Shown in pieces: positions 17,766 through 40,398 of a DNA stretch of 64,000 bases. The DNA is taken from NCBI GenBank assembly GCA_030268105.1, contig BSDZ01000079.1:4610001-4674000 (forward strand). Direction: 5' to 3'. Source of the DNA: Volvox africanus. Lineage: Eukaryota > Chlorophyta > Chlorophyceae > Chlamydomonadales > Volvocaceae. The notes under the pieces were generated by a model. The model saw nothing but the letters and a program-made list of their open reading frames with translations. It ran no database searches and was not told the DNA's origin. The stretch's first letter is position 1. Every line of letters starts with the position of its first letter. Made by a program: the position numbers and the translations under genes.

Positions 17766-27610
<9,845 letters not shown>

Positions 27611-28215
27611 GGACCTTCAGGTGCGGGCCTGAAGGTGTACGCCACCCTCCTCGGTCCACAAGTTATTTGCCGTGATCAAAGGTGTGGGTGTAAAACCTAT
27701 CTCTTAAGGTTCGCATAAATGACGGACTTCCACGGCTTTGGCACATGTTATAAATATTGTCCCGACTAAACACTACGAATATGGGAATGTGGAAAGCATC
27801 TCCTTACCTTCGGGCGTGTATGCAAGCAATACATAAAATATATTCATACGAGTTATGAGGGACTGCGGCACTGGCTTAATAACTTAAAACAAACATTTTC
27901 CTGGGTACTTACACATTCCACTGCCTTGTAAAACCCTTGCCTAGGATTCACGACAACTGGGTGGCCGTACGGGACTCTGGTCGTCGAATCAAGATGGCAA
28001 TAAATTTTAAGTTTGTCCATAATTTTATTGCTCTAGAAAACGAACTCCTTGGCGTTGCAGATCAATTTCTATCCCAATATAACTAATCACAATGCCCTGA
28101 ACTCGATAGACGCAACTGCTGTGCGGCAGGGGCAGAAGCATTCTCTCACTTGTGGCAACGCTTCTGCAATATTATTATGATGTCTTACTGTTAGGTAAAT
28201 ACGTAGAAGCCATCA
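27611..28215. promoter_or_regulatory. Shared 5' intergenic region between divergent genes
   Basis: 605 bp between the start codons of the minus-strand hydrolase and the plus-strand kinase-like gene. It must hold both 5' UTRs and promoters. No specific element was assigned. Confidence 0.4.
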
Positions 28216-31200
28216 ATGGCACGCGACGGGGGGATAATTGCGCCGTTGCGCGTTGTCGTTTGTTCGCTTGCGTCGCTCTGTATTTTCTGGGCAGCATCAA
28301 TTGCGGCGGTGAGATTCAAAGCATACGTTTATTACATTATGGTAGTACAACTCGTGCGAATGATCCGATACATGACCCATGCCATGTCGCCGCTGGCGTC
28401 TCAGGGGTCGCCGAGCCCGCACACCATCGTTTGATCACTTGATCCACCCCCCCAGGAAACTCTACCTCACATCAATGACTGTTATCTGTGCCAAAAATGC
28501 CATACGGGCAAGCCCAGCGGCCGACGAATGCTCGCCCAGGGCTCCTTCCGCGGTGCGGACGATGCGTCAGCATCGCGCAGGTTAGCGTCATCGACGGACA
28601 CGTCTGCCGCTGAAACCTCTTCAGTAGACCTGCAGAGGGGGCTCTACGCGTTGGCATCTTTATCAGCACACGCTGGGGGCAGTGGGAGGTCTCTCAGGGC
28701 GCAGGCGCAGACGGAGCAGATGTACGTCCCAGCTGACTTCAAGTTCCAGATCATGCCGTTAAAGAACGAAATTGACATGAAGTCATCCAAACCTAATTGC
28801 ACGGAGTGTTACGGTTGCGACACACAGATTGACCCCTTGCAAGGGGTAGTCACCGCGGCGCACGGACAGGAGCTTCGAGCGGAAGTGGGCGCGTCACCGG
28901 AGTGGCTCTTTCTGGCCGGTAAGGGATATGTGGCAATCAAGGGACCTCATGAAGGTCCCTGGTAGCTGTTGCGGAATGGACCTGCGGAATTTTCACCCTT
29001 TTCCATTCCCGCTGGAATCTCTCTGCGGCAAGCTGATGAGCGGCAACGACTGTGTGTGTGTGTGTGTGTGTTCACTCCCAGCCCATACCCGGCCTCGAGC
29101 TTCCTGGTTCTTCTCCTGGTGTTATCCAACCATGAATGATAAACAGCCCCTGGGCCTGCTCGCATCCGGCTCGACTGTACCCGTGCATGCGCCTTCCCCG
29201 CACTGCGGTGTTATCGTTCTCTTACGTGCTGCTGCTGCACACTTAGCCCGTGAGCTCATGTGAGTGGAAGTGACCCTAGGCGCAAGAGCATGGGGTGGAG
29301 GGCCTCGTGGACGCGGACTGATAATTGAGCGATGCCTTACTTGCTGGTCTGGGCCACATTGGTTTGCCACGGGCATGGCAGGGCAGGGCAGAGATTGTCC
29401 AGTTGAAATCAACTGGATGGATGAGGGGAAGGAGTTGATGGGCTGTGCTGGGCAGACTGGTGGGCTCGGTCAGACTGGGACATATGCTCGGTCCGAAATC
29501 ACTGAGTGCGCAACCGAGTGCTGGCAGCCATGGAAACCAGACCGATGTGCTCAGGGCCCTGGTGGAAATGCCTTTTGGAGCCTCTGGGTTGCACCAACGG
29601 ATAACATTTTGCGAAATGATGCAAACGAGCATTTGTGACCCGTGGCCTGTGTGTGTGAGGACGCGTTGAGAGGCGTTTCTGCCTTTGCGCTAGCTAATGA
29701 CTGTCACGTTCTGTGACATGTCACATAATACTGACTGAGTGCTTGTCTGTCAATATTGACTGTCTGACATACCCTAAGTGCGAGTGGCCTTTTGACACCG
29801 CCGATGTTGGTGTGTCGTCGCCATCGGCGTCGTGATGCGCGGTTTCGCAGATTTACCAGACACCCAGACGACTGGAAAGCGCGCAGTCGTCAAGGTTTGG
29901 TGTATGCCCGTTGACAAGGTGCACGGTACGTTTTCTTGGCGCTGCGGCAACACGGGCGAGGGCGCGAAGGCGGTGCAGTTTCTGTTGGCGCAGCAGAAGG
30001 TCATGGAGGAGTGCGGGCTCATGGACGTGACGATCAAGGTACGCCTGCGAAGCTAAGGGCCTCTCATACTTCCGAAGTTACGAAACTGACTCCCCTGCCG
30101 CCATAATAAATCCCCGAAACCATCTCGGCCAATAAGCACGCCTGCCAAAACCGCTGACCACCACCGGTGGTGCCTTTCGTTATAACTCGTCTCCGCACAG
30201 GTATGGCCTGGCCGCGTGAACGCAGTACTTCCCGGCCATGGCTTACACGTTTGGTGGGACGGCCTTTGGATGGAACGCGCTGAGGGGCTGTCGCTCAACC
30301 AGATATCCTACAAGCGCACACGCAACTTTGTGACCGGTAGCCTCAAGACCGTCATGGGCGAGCAGCTGAACAGAACCTTGATCGTGCGGGCGGCGTTGTA
30401 CGATCTGCTGACGAGCCAATGCGACCGGCACTCGCAGAACGTTTTTATAACGGAGTCGGGTCAGATTAAGCTGATCGACAACTTGCAAGCGCTGCAGTTC
30501 AGCTGGGTCAATTGCGCCATGGACTCCATCTTCTTGCCGGGGAGCCAGAAGAACATGGTCATCAAGTACGTGTGTATATAGTACGGGAGTTGTGTGCTGG
30601 GTTTTTGGCGCTGGGCGGGGTGAAGCGCTAGACACTAGGCGTGTCGACAGGAGCTGGTGTAATCGCACTTTCACACCCTGGCTTTGATCAATCATAGCTC
30701 CCGAGCTTTTCGAGTAAGGGGGCATGTAGTAAGTACCCATCCCTTCAAGGACTCCAAATGCCCACATCGGAAGTATAAGCATGTTACGCTGGATGTCCCT
30801 GCGTCATACATCCTGAAGAGCGGGTCAAAGACCCTCCACAGGTTGAGGGCAGGGTGCCCCCATGTCGATGGACGGTGAAGGACCCGATTATAGTAACCTG
30901 CGAGCTGACCCGGTGCGGAGTTGACGTCTTAGTTGATTCGGCAGATTTTCGCTGGATGCCGGTGGTGGGTGCTGAACCCGGGAAGAGCACTGATTTCGGA
31001 GAAGTCGGCATGGGAGACCGGATGAGGGTGCCCCGAAATACCGGGGAAGGTAGGGACTGCCAGGTTAGTGGCCACGGGTGATGTACCCCCCTATCCCATA
31101 CACAACTATCCTGATATACCCGTGTCGCGGATCCTAGGGTTCTTCCCTACGGAATCCGCAACAGACACTACCGCCCTACCGGGCGTGTTATCTACTTCGA

Positions 31201-32110
31201 AGCGCCGTCACAAAGTAATAACCGCGACACTGTCGTACCGTGTGCCGTGACTTACCAGGTGGGGTGGCAATGTAGCCTTCAAGATCCGGCACGCGCAGGT
31301 GCGGAGATCAATCAACCCCATGGTGGTCTTGGACTACCGGTGCTACGTGGAGGGCGGGCGCATAGGGAAGAACTACGACCCCAAGATGCAGCAGTGCCTG
31401 ACCAAGTTGAGGGACATGACGCCCAAGCAGATCCAACTCGAGTACGGGTTTCCGTACGTATCGAGCGCGGCAATCCTGCAGCAGCGTGCGTCAGGTAACG
31501 TGTCGGGCTGCTGGCTGAGGCGAAGAGTGCGTTTGTCCCGAACCCGGATCTTTAGGTTACAACCCGATCGTAGACCCGAAGTCTAAAAAGTCTAACCCTA
31601 AATTTTGCCTTCTAATTGATACGCAACGACCTTGCTCCACACGAAGATGGGTGAGATTCTGGTAGTCTGCCATTGTTCCTACCTCGTTGCGTCCATTATA
31701 GTGACCACCCAAGGGCTGGGTTTAGGGTTTTAGGGTCTAGGGTTTTAGGGTTTAGTTCATGACTACCCCGAGATTACTGCATATATCGGACGTGACCTGT
31801 TCAACGCCTTCGTGGCGGCTCTTCGAATCACCACCCAAACGCAGATATGATAAGCAAGGGCTTTGAGTGGACGCTCCGCTACGGAAAACCGCGCAGCTTC
31901 CCGCCAAAGTCCTACCGCCCTCAGCAACCCTGCTGCGGTCTGAACGTGACGCCTAAGGGCTTACTCCATTGTGCGCATCCATGGCCAAATCGAGTAGAGC
32001 TACCTTACGGTGATCCACAAAGCGGCGGGGAGTGGCACCGGCCATACCCGGACCCTGGCTCGCATGTAGGTGGGACTTTCTTGGACTTTCCCCAGGAGGG
32101 CGACTACTAG
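28216..32110 (+). CDS. Type II membrane protein with atypical kinase-like domain (PI3/4K-, FAM20- or HipA-like core)
   Basis: Exons 28216-28308, 28456-28918, 29851-30038, 30201-30565, 31259-31494, 31845-32110 join in phase to about 536 residues. Exon 1 is a signal anchor: MARDGGII followed by a hydrophobic helix to about residue 31. Exon 2 has a Cys-rich stretch (CYLCQKC; CTECYGC). The kinase-like core follows: TGKRAVVKVW (candidate ATP lysine about residue 200), DRHSQN (about 323-328, Asp as candidate catalytic base) and KLIDN (about 339-342, candidate metal ligand). This DRH..N plus IDN pairing is shared by PI3/4-kinase-fold families including FAM20 and HipA; the membrane anchor and Cys residues favour an ER/Golgi protein kinase rather than a lipid kinase. 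Intron 4 carries a dispersed repeat and intron 5 telomere-like DNA. An alternative 3' end exists: a GT after GSH at 32062 could splice to 32122, opening a frame to about 32280. Confidence 0.65.
30820..31105 (+). repeat. Dispersed repeat, copy 1 (in intron 4 of the kinase-like gene)
   Basis: Begins near GCGGGTCAAAGACC and runs to about GATGTACCCCCCTATCCC. The same sequence recurs at 58211-58493 (same strand), 63048-63305 and 63552-63700 (opposite strand), with roughly 85-95% identity by eye. It contains an open frame with PPCRWTVKDPIIVTCELT and VVGAEPGKS. Confidence 0.85.
31718..31755 (+). repeat. Interstitial telomere-like repeats
   Basis: Five tandem units: GGGTTTA, GGGTTTTA, GGGTCTA, GGGTTTTA, GGGTTTA. 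TTTAGGG and TTTTAGGG are plant-type and Chlamydomonas-type telomere repeats. It lies in the last intron of the kinase-like gene. Confidence 0.8.
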
Positions 32111-34931
32111 CTGCGTGCGCAGGCCCAGTTATCCTGGCCCACGGGCTGTACGTTTGAGTACTGGGGCTATTGGAGGACGTCAAATGCCATCTATTTGTCG
32201 AATCATGGACCGAGTCCTGGGACCAGAAACAACGCAAACAGCTCCGGCACGTCTCGGCTAAGGTTTCTTGAGACGTATTAGGCGATTCGCTTCCCGCCTG
32301 GTTACTGGTTCTCTGGGAATCACCTGGGTCGAAGGGGCCTAAGGTACGGGGACTTTGTTACCAACTCGCCAGCGTGGAAGCTCGTGATCTTGACGGATGT
32401 ATCTCGGACGTGCGAGAGGGTCCTTTGTTGTGGTTCATTTTGAGCGGGAGCGCAACCGACATCAACTTACCGCAGCACGTATTGGGCGTAAGTGTGTTTG
32501 GAACGAAATGGCGAAGAGCAGCTGATAAAGGTTTGTGTATGTGTGTGTGTGAGAGGGAGGGAGGGAGGAAGAGAGAGAATGGAAGTTAACAACTGAGCCG
32601 CGAGAATGTCTGTGATCACAGCCGCGCGGCATGTGGTGCAACCGTATTGCCAGGGCGGCGGGGCGTACGTCATGTGGTTTGGGAACCCCGAAGTGTTATC
32701 GGCGTGCTTCTTGATCCCGTCACGTCACGCCTTTCTGCGTTTGGCGCACGGGGAGTAGGACGATTGATATGTCGGAGCCGTATTTAACAGGCTAGCAGCC
32801 ACTGGAAATGGATCGATCACCACAACGAATCGCCACGCATCGGCTACTTGTTTGATGAATTGGTCCCGCAGGGTTTGGCATTGCAGAATGCTGTTTCTGA
32901 CCGTGTGCTTGAATCCTGTGTCCGGCACTCCGGATAGGTAAAGAACCAGGGAGGGGGGCGTACAGTCCTTGTGGGTGAACTGGTAAGTCTTGCATGGCGC
33001 GCCACTGCCCCGCAAACCGTGTGGCTTTGACATCGTACTCCGGCCCTTTCTAAGGGCAGTCGTTTCCAAGTGCACAGACGACGCAAGCACCAATTTTGTT
33101 CGTGTGGCTAATGTCACAGCCGGCATTAGCACCGGCTGAAGGGCCTCATGGACGGCTCTTAAGGCTAGCACCAAACAGTCCCCGGAGGCGTTACTGATTT
33201 CGCTTACACCGCCACTGATTTCCTTACGTCACACACGTGTGTGAAGTGTCCACATGGCAAGCCCAATGCTGCTGCGAAGAATTCCATGATCCATGTGGAG
33301 GAATTGCACAGGATACGCCTTGTTTTGTGTCCGCTCAAGCCGGCATACATGGGGCGATGCAGCCTTTTTGCATCAAAGCACATCGATAGTTACAATCACG
33401 GCGTCTTGCAGCAGATTGCCTGCTGGAATGCGTTGAGAGGATGGACTTCCTTTCGTAGCGGATTACAGTTCTTGTACGATGGTACGAGAACGTCGTACTC
33501 TCTGTATACGTGTTCTGTGCTTACCAGGGCGCTAGACTGCATCTTCTATTGTTGAGGCATAGGATTCGTGGGCCGCTTCTACTACCCCAATCGTCATTCC
33601 TAGGATGGGCAATGCTGTTTAGGGCGGCTACTGGTTCCGTCTGTACCCAGGTATCCAGGTCTTTTGCCCCCAGTTCTTGGTTTAGCCCAGTTTTCAGTAT
33701 ATGGAGTGTTCAACAGAGAGGTCGGCTCGGCATGGCTCTTGCCATGCACGCATGGACCAGACTTCCTCGGTTTTAGGTCAGTGACAAGGAACCAAGTGGC
33801 GTTCCTCCGGTTTAAGTAGCCATGTCTCTACGATCCCCCTCATCCGCTGGGACGTGGAAACTGTCGGCCGCTAACGGTGGTTGTGCAGCATGTTCTGTTG
33901 CAATGCCGCCTCTGACAAAGAGTCCGAACGAGGAGGAGGCACAGTTGTTTTCCAAATTCAGAACTGTAATGTACTGAAGGAGACAAAAAAGCCGCGGTTA
34001 TCACGCCGGGCAGCTCAACTATACCGCTTTCGACTTTCAGGTCCACAAGGAAACCTCATTCACTGCCGAAGTATCGGCACAGCATTTGCCCTCTTTCTGT
34101 TGACGTTAGTCTCCCCGCAACCCCGCCGCCGTCTATGCCAAGAGGGGGGAGGGGGGTCTATCGCAGGGGAATCGCTTCCATCGCTGGGGAACCAGTACCA
34201 AGCCCAGCCGAGATGGGGGGGTGGGCTCGGCGGTCTGCTGGAAATTAGTGTTCTGTACCCCGACTGGGTTACATCCGAGTTACGGGGGGGCCTGGGGCTT
34301 GCGATGTCTGGCAAATCATACCTGCGGGGCAGCTTTTGGGAGCTAATATTCCAAGCATTTTGAGGACGAGCGGCAGAGTGGCACAAGTACAGGTGATTTC
34401 GTTTACCTAGGGGCAAATGAAAGCCCGAGTGCGGTAAGATGTCCTTGGCACGAATTCGGCGACTCGGAGAAGACTATTCTAGCGGATAGATACGTCACGA
34501 ACCATGATTGCGCAACTATATAAAAAACGAGCGTACCATATAACATATACATGCAAACATAGCTGATTCTCAATACCATTGAGTGTATGGGTGTGGTCAA
34601 GTTGTCTTAGCGGTGGGTGGTCCAAGCTCCAAGAGCCGTTGCCCGTACATCGGATCCTTGTTTTTTGTGTCTATCGATCAGCGGCTATGGAAACGCAATC
34701 CCTACCTTTGTAGTCTGCCGATGATCTTGTGGCTTATTCAATTTGGGTACTGATAGTGAGTCCCTGTCCCTGATTTTTGAACAACTGCAAGACAGCTTCT
34801 ATTTTAGCCTTGCGCCGTCCACAGTCAGCGACTTGATCGCCTCGTATTTAAAGATTATTATTTTGTTCCGGGCTAGGGCTGCAAACGTGATTCCCAAGAC
34901 AGCGGACTTCGTTTTCTTCCACAGTTGAAGA
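32111..34931. other. Region between kinase-like gene and kinesin, with unassigned open frames
   Basis: No recognised gene. Notable open frames are a plus-strand frame at about 32122-32280 that could be a further exon of the kinase-like gene, a plus-strand frame at about 32607-32757 (ending FLRLAHGE), and a minus-strand 149-codon ORF at 32725-33174 of balanced composition (contains CTPPSLVLYLSGVPDTGF). Plus-strand ORFs at 33241-33555 and 33881-34363 have no motif. These may be transposon remains. Confidence 0.35.
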
Positions 34932-37900
34932 ATGGCTGAAGCTGCACCGGGAAAGAATGGACAAGCAACAGGAGAATATGAAGGAGTCAACGTGCAGGTC
35001 CTGCTGAGATGCAGGTGCGAATTCAACCGTATTGACCTAAGGGCACAGACGGCTATCGATGCCAAAACGCGGCCCTTCATATAGGCCCATGAGCGAGAAG
35101 GAAATAGCGGAACGGGCCCCTCAAGTAATCTCCTGCAGCGAGACAACGCGTGAGGTTATCCTGCACCAGAACGTCAACGGCAAGTTGATGAGCAGGACAT
35201 TTCGGTTCGACAAGGCGAGTATTCACATAGCACTTCTGGGCAATGCGGTAGCAGAAATTATTTGTCTTGGCTTCACAGTGCACTCTGCGCTGGTGCGCCC
35301 TTCAACCAATTGGTTCGCTGCAGGTTTTTAGCAGCGAGGCCTCCCAGGAAAAGCTTTACAGACAAGCCATCGTCCCAATCGTCCAGGAGGTGATGGATGG
35401 CTTTAACTGCACAATTTTTGCTTACGGGCAGACCGGCACGGGCAAAACTTATACCATGGAAGGGGGCCCCCGGCGTAGCGATGACGGGAAAAGCTTGTCG
35501 GCGGAGGCAGGAGTCATCCCCCGTTCGATCAAACAGATTTTCGATTCAATTGACGCCAGCAATGCCGATTCAACAGTCAAGGTGTCCTTCCTCGAGCTGT
35601 ACAATGAGGAACTTACGGACTTGCTGTCCTTCGACGATGCCAAGGACGACAAGAAAGCGCTGCGGCTGCTCGAGGACCGCAACGGGGTGGTCGTACAAGG
35701 GTTGGAGGAGGTATCGGTGAAAAGCGCAGCAGAGATTTACCAGGTACGGCCATGCGACAAACTGGCTGCCCAACGATAGCCTAACGGGGCCCTCTGCAGC
35801 CTCACCTATAGCGTGTATAGTGCACGTCAGCTACACAGCACCCCTGTTTGAGGACCTCTAAAAGGAAAGGCTCTGATATGATTCACTTGCCCCCTACCGT
35901 GCTTTGCAGGTGCTAGACCGGGGGACTGCTAAGCGGCGCACCGCTGAGACGCTGCTTAATAAGCGTTCCAGCCGCAGCCACTCCGTGTTTTCCATTACAA
36001 TCCATATGCGTGAAGTAACTCCCGAGGGCGAGGACGTGGTGAAGGTCAGTACATTCACAAATGTATAAGTACATGACTAGGGGGAACTCGGATCACCCAT
36101 AGGAGCACGTCTGCTCCATCCCCAGGTTGGCAAGCTTCATCTCGTCGACCTGGCTGGCAGCGAGAATATCTCCCGCTCCGGCGCGAAGGACGGTCGAGCA
36201 CGGGAGGCCGGGAGCATCAATCAGTCCCTCCTAACGCTTGGGCGCGTGATCACGGCATTAGTGGAACACTCTGGCCACGTGCCCTATCGGGACTCGAAGC
36301 TTACCCGCCTCCTCCGTGATTCCCTCGGAGGCAAAACGAAAACCTGCATCATTGCGACGATTGCGCCAACGGTGCAGTGCCAAGAGGAGACAATTAGCAC
36401 CCTGGACTACGCACACAGGTAGGGAGTGAATCGTTGTCTGAGTCACGGGGCTGTGCTGTTCCTAACGGCGCTTGTGGAACCATACACATGCGCACATAAA
36501 GTTTGTTTTGCTCACGTTCCGTAACTGCCCCTGCGTATTGCGTTCACTTGAAGGGCCAAGAATATTCGAAACCGGCCTGAGATCAACCAAAAGATCTCAA
36601 AGACAGCGATGATTAAGGAGATGTCAACGGAAATGGAGAAGCTCCGTTTGGAGCTTGTCGCCCAGCGGGAAAAAAACGGTGTCTTCATATCTGTCGAGAA
36701 GTTTCAGCAGGTATGGCATGAACCTGGCGTGTAATATGTAAATTCATCGGGTATTGCCTTACGTATCGACGGACGATGGTGTTAGAGACACAAAACAAGT
36801 CAGCATATAAGCGATTGCATTGTCTTGGCGCTCTACATGAGGGTCTACCGGCCGGGTCAGCTTCTGCCGTCTCCAACTTTGCATCAACAGGATGAACTTG
36901 AGCGCGTGCAGCTCCGTGAAACGGTGAAGACCCTCCGAGAAGAGATGAAACTAGAGCAGGAGGAATTCGCGCAACAAATCGAGCAGCAGAGGACCGAAGC
37001 GGAGAAGGCAATTAGCCGTCTCGAGGTGGGCCAGTAATTGTTTCGTTCATTCTGGTGCGAATGATGTCACCTCTGTTTCTGCGCCTGTACTTATTCCTGT
37101 CCCGTTAAACAGGACGGAGATAGAAGCTTCGGTATTGCTGCAACAATTTGCAGTCCGCAGTAGCCCGAGGAAATAACTCAGCTTATATGGAATTGCTCCA
37201 ACCCCTCGAAACCCCACAGTCTGAGTTGGCCACGGCGAAATCTGACCTGGAGTATTTGGATATGAGGCTCCAGGAGGCCAGTCGCACCATTCACGAGCGG
37301 CAGTACCTGATTGCAGAGCACCGGAAGGCTGAAGAGGACATCGCAGAGCACGCAGAGGCAGTACGAAGCGAGCTGGCCGATGCAGTTCGTGACATAGGCG
37401 AGCTGTTTGCATCTTTGGAGGAGCTGTCGAGTGTCCACGCGGCCGATCAGGATTCTTTCCAGACTGCTCGGGGCATGCTGAAGGTGCGTATTGGTGGATT
37501 TTGTGATCTGCAATGAAGTCGATATGAACTAAAGAACAGATTGGCACGATGAACCTGGTTTTCGTCGCTCATCACGGGCTGTATCCTGTGACTTACAATC
37601 CAGGCGCGCCTAGAGGATATTGGTACTTCGCTGTCGGGTGCAGTCGACAATCAACGCAAGCAGCTCCACGCCATGAATGAGGAACTGGCATCATTTAAGC
37701 AGCGAAAGCAGGACGACCTGCAGCAGCTAGTAGCCCGCGTCTCCACTGTCCAGTCGACAATTATGTCGATCAAAGAGACAGTTGATGACCGGGCGCTGGC
37801 GGCAGACACAGCTACTGGCGAGGCTCTGGGCCGCGTCCGCGAGGTGGCCTCGGCCCATGTTGCAAGCGCTGTTTCCGCTGCCCAAGTCCTCGAGGCCACG

Positions 37901-39737
37901 ACACGAGCTGCCGTTGATGCCCTGTCCCAGTCTATTGAGCTGCAGACACGGGAGCTCATATCATTTGCGGAGGAACAGGCGTCCTTTGCCGATAGCTCCT
38001 GCAAAGCTTTGCGCAGCACCATGAAGCGCTTCACAGAAAGCTATGGAGCTCTTCAGGCCACAGCAACGCAGGGTGAAAGCATGACTGAGCATGAGACGAC
38101 GTCGCTAAATGCGGGCTTGGGTTCTTTCGCCACCCGCTTCAAAGAAGAGTCTATGAGGCAGCAAACGGAGCTGGTGGCGCAAATTGCTGCGCTCGTGCAT
38201 GCGTTCACGGAGACACGTGCCAGCGAGGTAGCCAGGGAGGTTACAACCCTTCAACAGCAGGCAGCCGAGGCAGGCAGTGTTATTCGGGGCAAGTTCAGCG
38301 ACATCAACCAAGCGACCACGACAGCAATTCGACACTTGCAGGCAAGTCCCCATGTGCCGTTGAGTTCTTGAGGATGATAGAAGGAAGGGGAAGCCAAAAT
38401 GGTGTGCAATATGTCATTCAAACTGAGTGTGTGATTTGATAGTTGACAGGTTCAAACGTAACCTGTAATCACGTGTTGATGATTGTACTTAATGGCTTCT
38501 CCTTGGGTCCATGTCGTGCAGGACGCTGAGGAGTCTCACACCAACAGCATTAACTCACACCAGCAGCAAAGTAGCGAGCGCACAACGAGCATGGTCTTGT
38601 CTTTGAATATGGTCAAAGAGAAGACGAATGCTTTGCATGAAGGAGTTACGAAAAGAGCCCGCGGCAGCGCGGCGGCGGCCGAGGCGTTCAGCCAGGTGAA
38701 ACGTATGTTTTGTCTTGTTATCCCTAATGCCGCATCTGTAAAAAATGTTTGCAACGAACAGCAGATTAGCCGGTTCAAAAGATGCCACTCTTGACGTAAA
38801 TTTTATGGTCCTTCGTAGGATTTTGGCCAAGTATGTGAACAAGGCGTTGCGACTGTGCAAGCAACTGTGCAGACTTGCATCAAGGAGACAAGCGACCAGG
38901 TGTCATCTGCCCGGCATACGCTTTTAACCTTCAATGAGGCGCTGCAAGAAATTACAAGTAACTCCCGTGCTTCAGCGGACGAGTGGGCTACGTTGTGCAC
39001 CGAAGTGATCTCTGATATGACAGGTACGACAGCTTTGGTGGTAATCCTTCTTGTTGTCTTGGGTATTTCGTCGCCTTGGGCTAATGCAACGCGAGTGGTT
39101 GGTTTTGTGCAGTCATGAACGAGCGACAGGCGGCAGATTTGTCGACACTCAGCATTGACGCGGAGGCTTTAGTCCAGCAGCGCTTGGATGTGGCGCTGAA
39201 GATGATGCCTCCTGAACAGCGGGATATCAAGGTGCCACCTTCTTCATCGATTCGCGAGCTACGGTGCCTGCCAGAGGAGCAACTTGTGGCGAGATGTCAC
39301 ATCGAATTCCCGCAGGTCTTTGCAGCTCCCTTGGTGAGTAAAATTCATTTTGGTGTATGTTAATCTAGTATGCATTCCTGTGTACTTAAGCAACCCTGAA
39401 GCAAATCTTTTTCAATTGCTTGTAGGTGCAGCCAGCCCGAGAAAGTCCGCGTGCAGGTCTTGTACGTGTGGCCAGTGGACCAGCCGCGCTGGCAGGCATT
39501 GAGAATGCGACACCCATGCCGCTACAAGTCGCCATAGCTCCCGCTAACGGCAGTGGTCCAACGTCGCCACGCTCTTCAATGGCAGGTCTGCGAAGCCGGA
39601 TCCCCTCAAAACCATCACTCGTATCTAGCTCGCCTGCCAGCGTCAAGGACCAGGCCGCCAGCGCTGTAGCCCGACAGCAGCTTTCGGACAGGACGAATGC
39701 GGGACGCCAGGGGCAAAGCATCCTGGCAGAGTGGTGA
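34932..39737 (+). CDS. Kinesin-5 (BimC/Eg5 family) spindle motor
   Basis: Thirteen exons: 34932-35014, 35085-35214, 35324-35743, 35910-36044, 36126-36418, 36554-36710, 36891-37025, about 37154-37483, 37604-38341, 38522-38695, 38819-39023, 39113-39333, 39426-39737; phases agree to about 1,110 residues, typical of kinesin-5. The N-terminal motor has [12 protein letters not shown]-loop GQTGTGKT (about 106-113), switch [10 protein letters not shown], switch II DLAGSEN and neck [13 protein letters not shown], all close to kinesin-5. A long coiled-coil stalk follows (exons 6-12), then a Ser/Pro-rich tail. Known role: a homotetramer that slides antiparallel microtubules in the spindle. No clear BimC box (the usual phosphorylated Thr motif) is seen, although TSPRSS in the tail is a CDK-type site. 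Two introns use GC donors (AAG|GCGAGT after exon 2, CAG|GCAAGT after exon 9). The exon 8 acceptor could differ, with a 19-nt exon at about 37112. Confidence 0.93.
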
Positions 39738-40078
39738 TTATGCGTTATTGTGTTAAACATACCGGTTCTTTATTAAGAGAATCCATACTACTGAGGAGAC
39801 AGCCGTAACATGTTACATTTTCCGAGCGTGTCCTTCAGGGAACTTGGATGCTGCCCGCAAGCCACCCCCTTCCAGAATGGATGACAAACGGATTAAGAGA
39901 TGTCGCATTTTGGACACTCATAACACGTCGAACTCATGAATTGCGCGCTTAATGTATTGCGGGTCATCACAGCGGGGGAGTGTAGCCCACACGTTGCCAC
40001 ACTTTCGTAAGCGCTGCGGTCGCTTGCTGTCTTGGCAACCCTGCCAATTACCTCCCCAAGCGCCTACATGGCTGTGCA

Positions 40079-40083
40079 TGTAA
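40079..40083 (+). promoter_or_regulatory. Candidate TGTAA poly(A) signal of the kinesin gene
   Basis: TGTAA about 340 nt after the kinesin stop. The convergent gene ends at 40399 on the other strand, so the two 3' UTRs are close or overlapping. Confidence 0.4.
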
Positions 40084-40398
40084 AACGGACGGACTCAAGC
40101 CGAACATATATAATGGCACCAATGCATGCATATAGCTTGTCGCATAAAGAACTGATGAGCTGGCAGAGGCCACGCTATTGAGTGCTTATGAGTTATGACC
40201 ATCTCGTCAATTGCTTATATAAATGCTAATCGGAAAATCTACATGTGTATCGTATAAATTCATGTGCGTGTGTAGGTTTTCGGGCGTCAGCTTGGTAGGT
40301 ATCAAAAAATATGTGTCGCAATTAGGACTGCTGCCTAGGTGGCCTTTGCCGCTTCAAGATGCCCACTGTATGTCATTGCGCTGCCATAAAGATCTACA

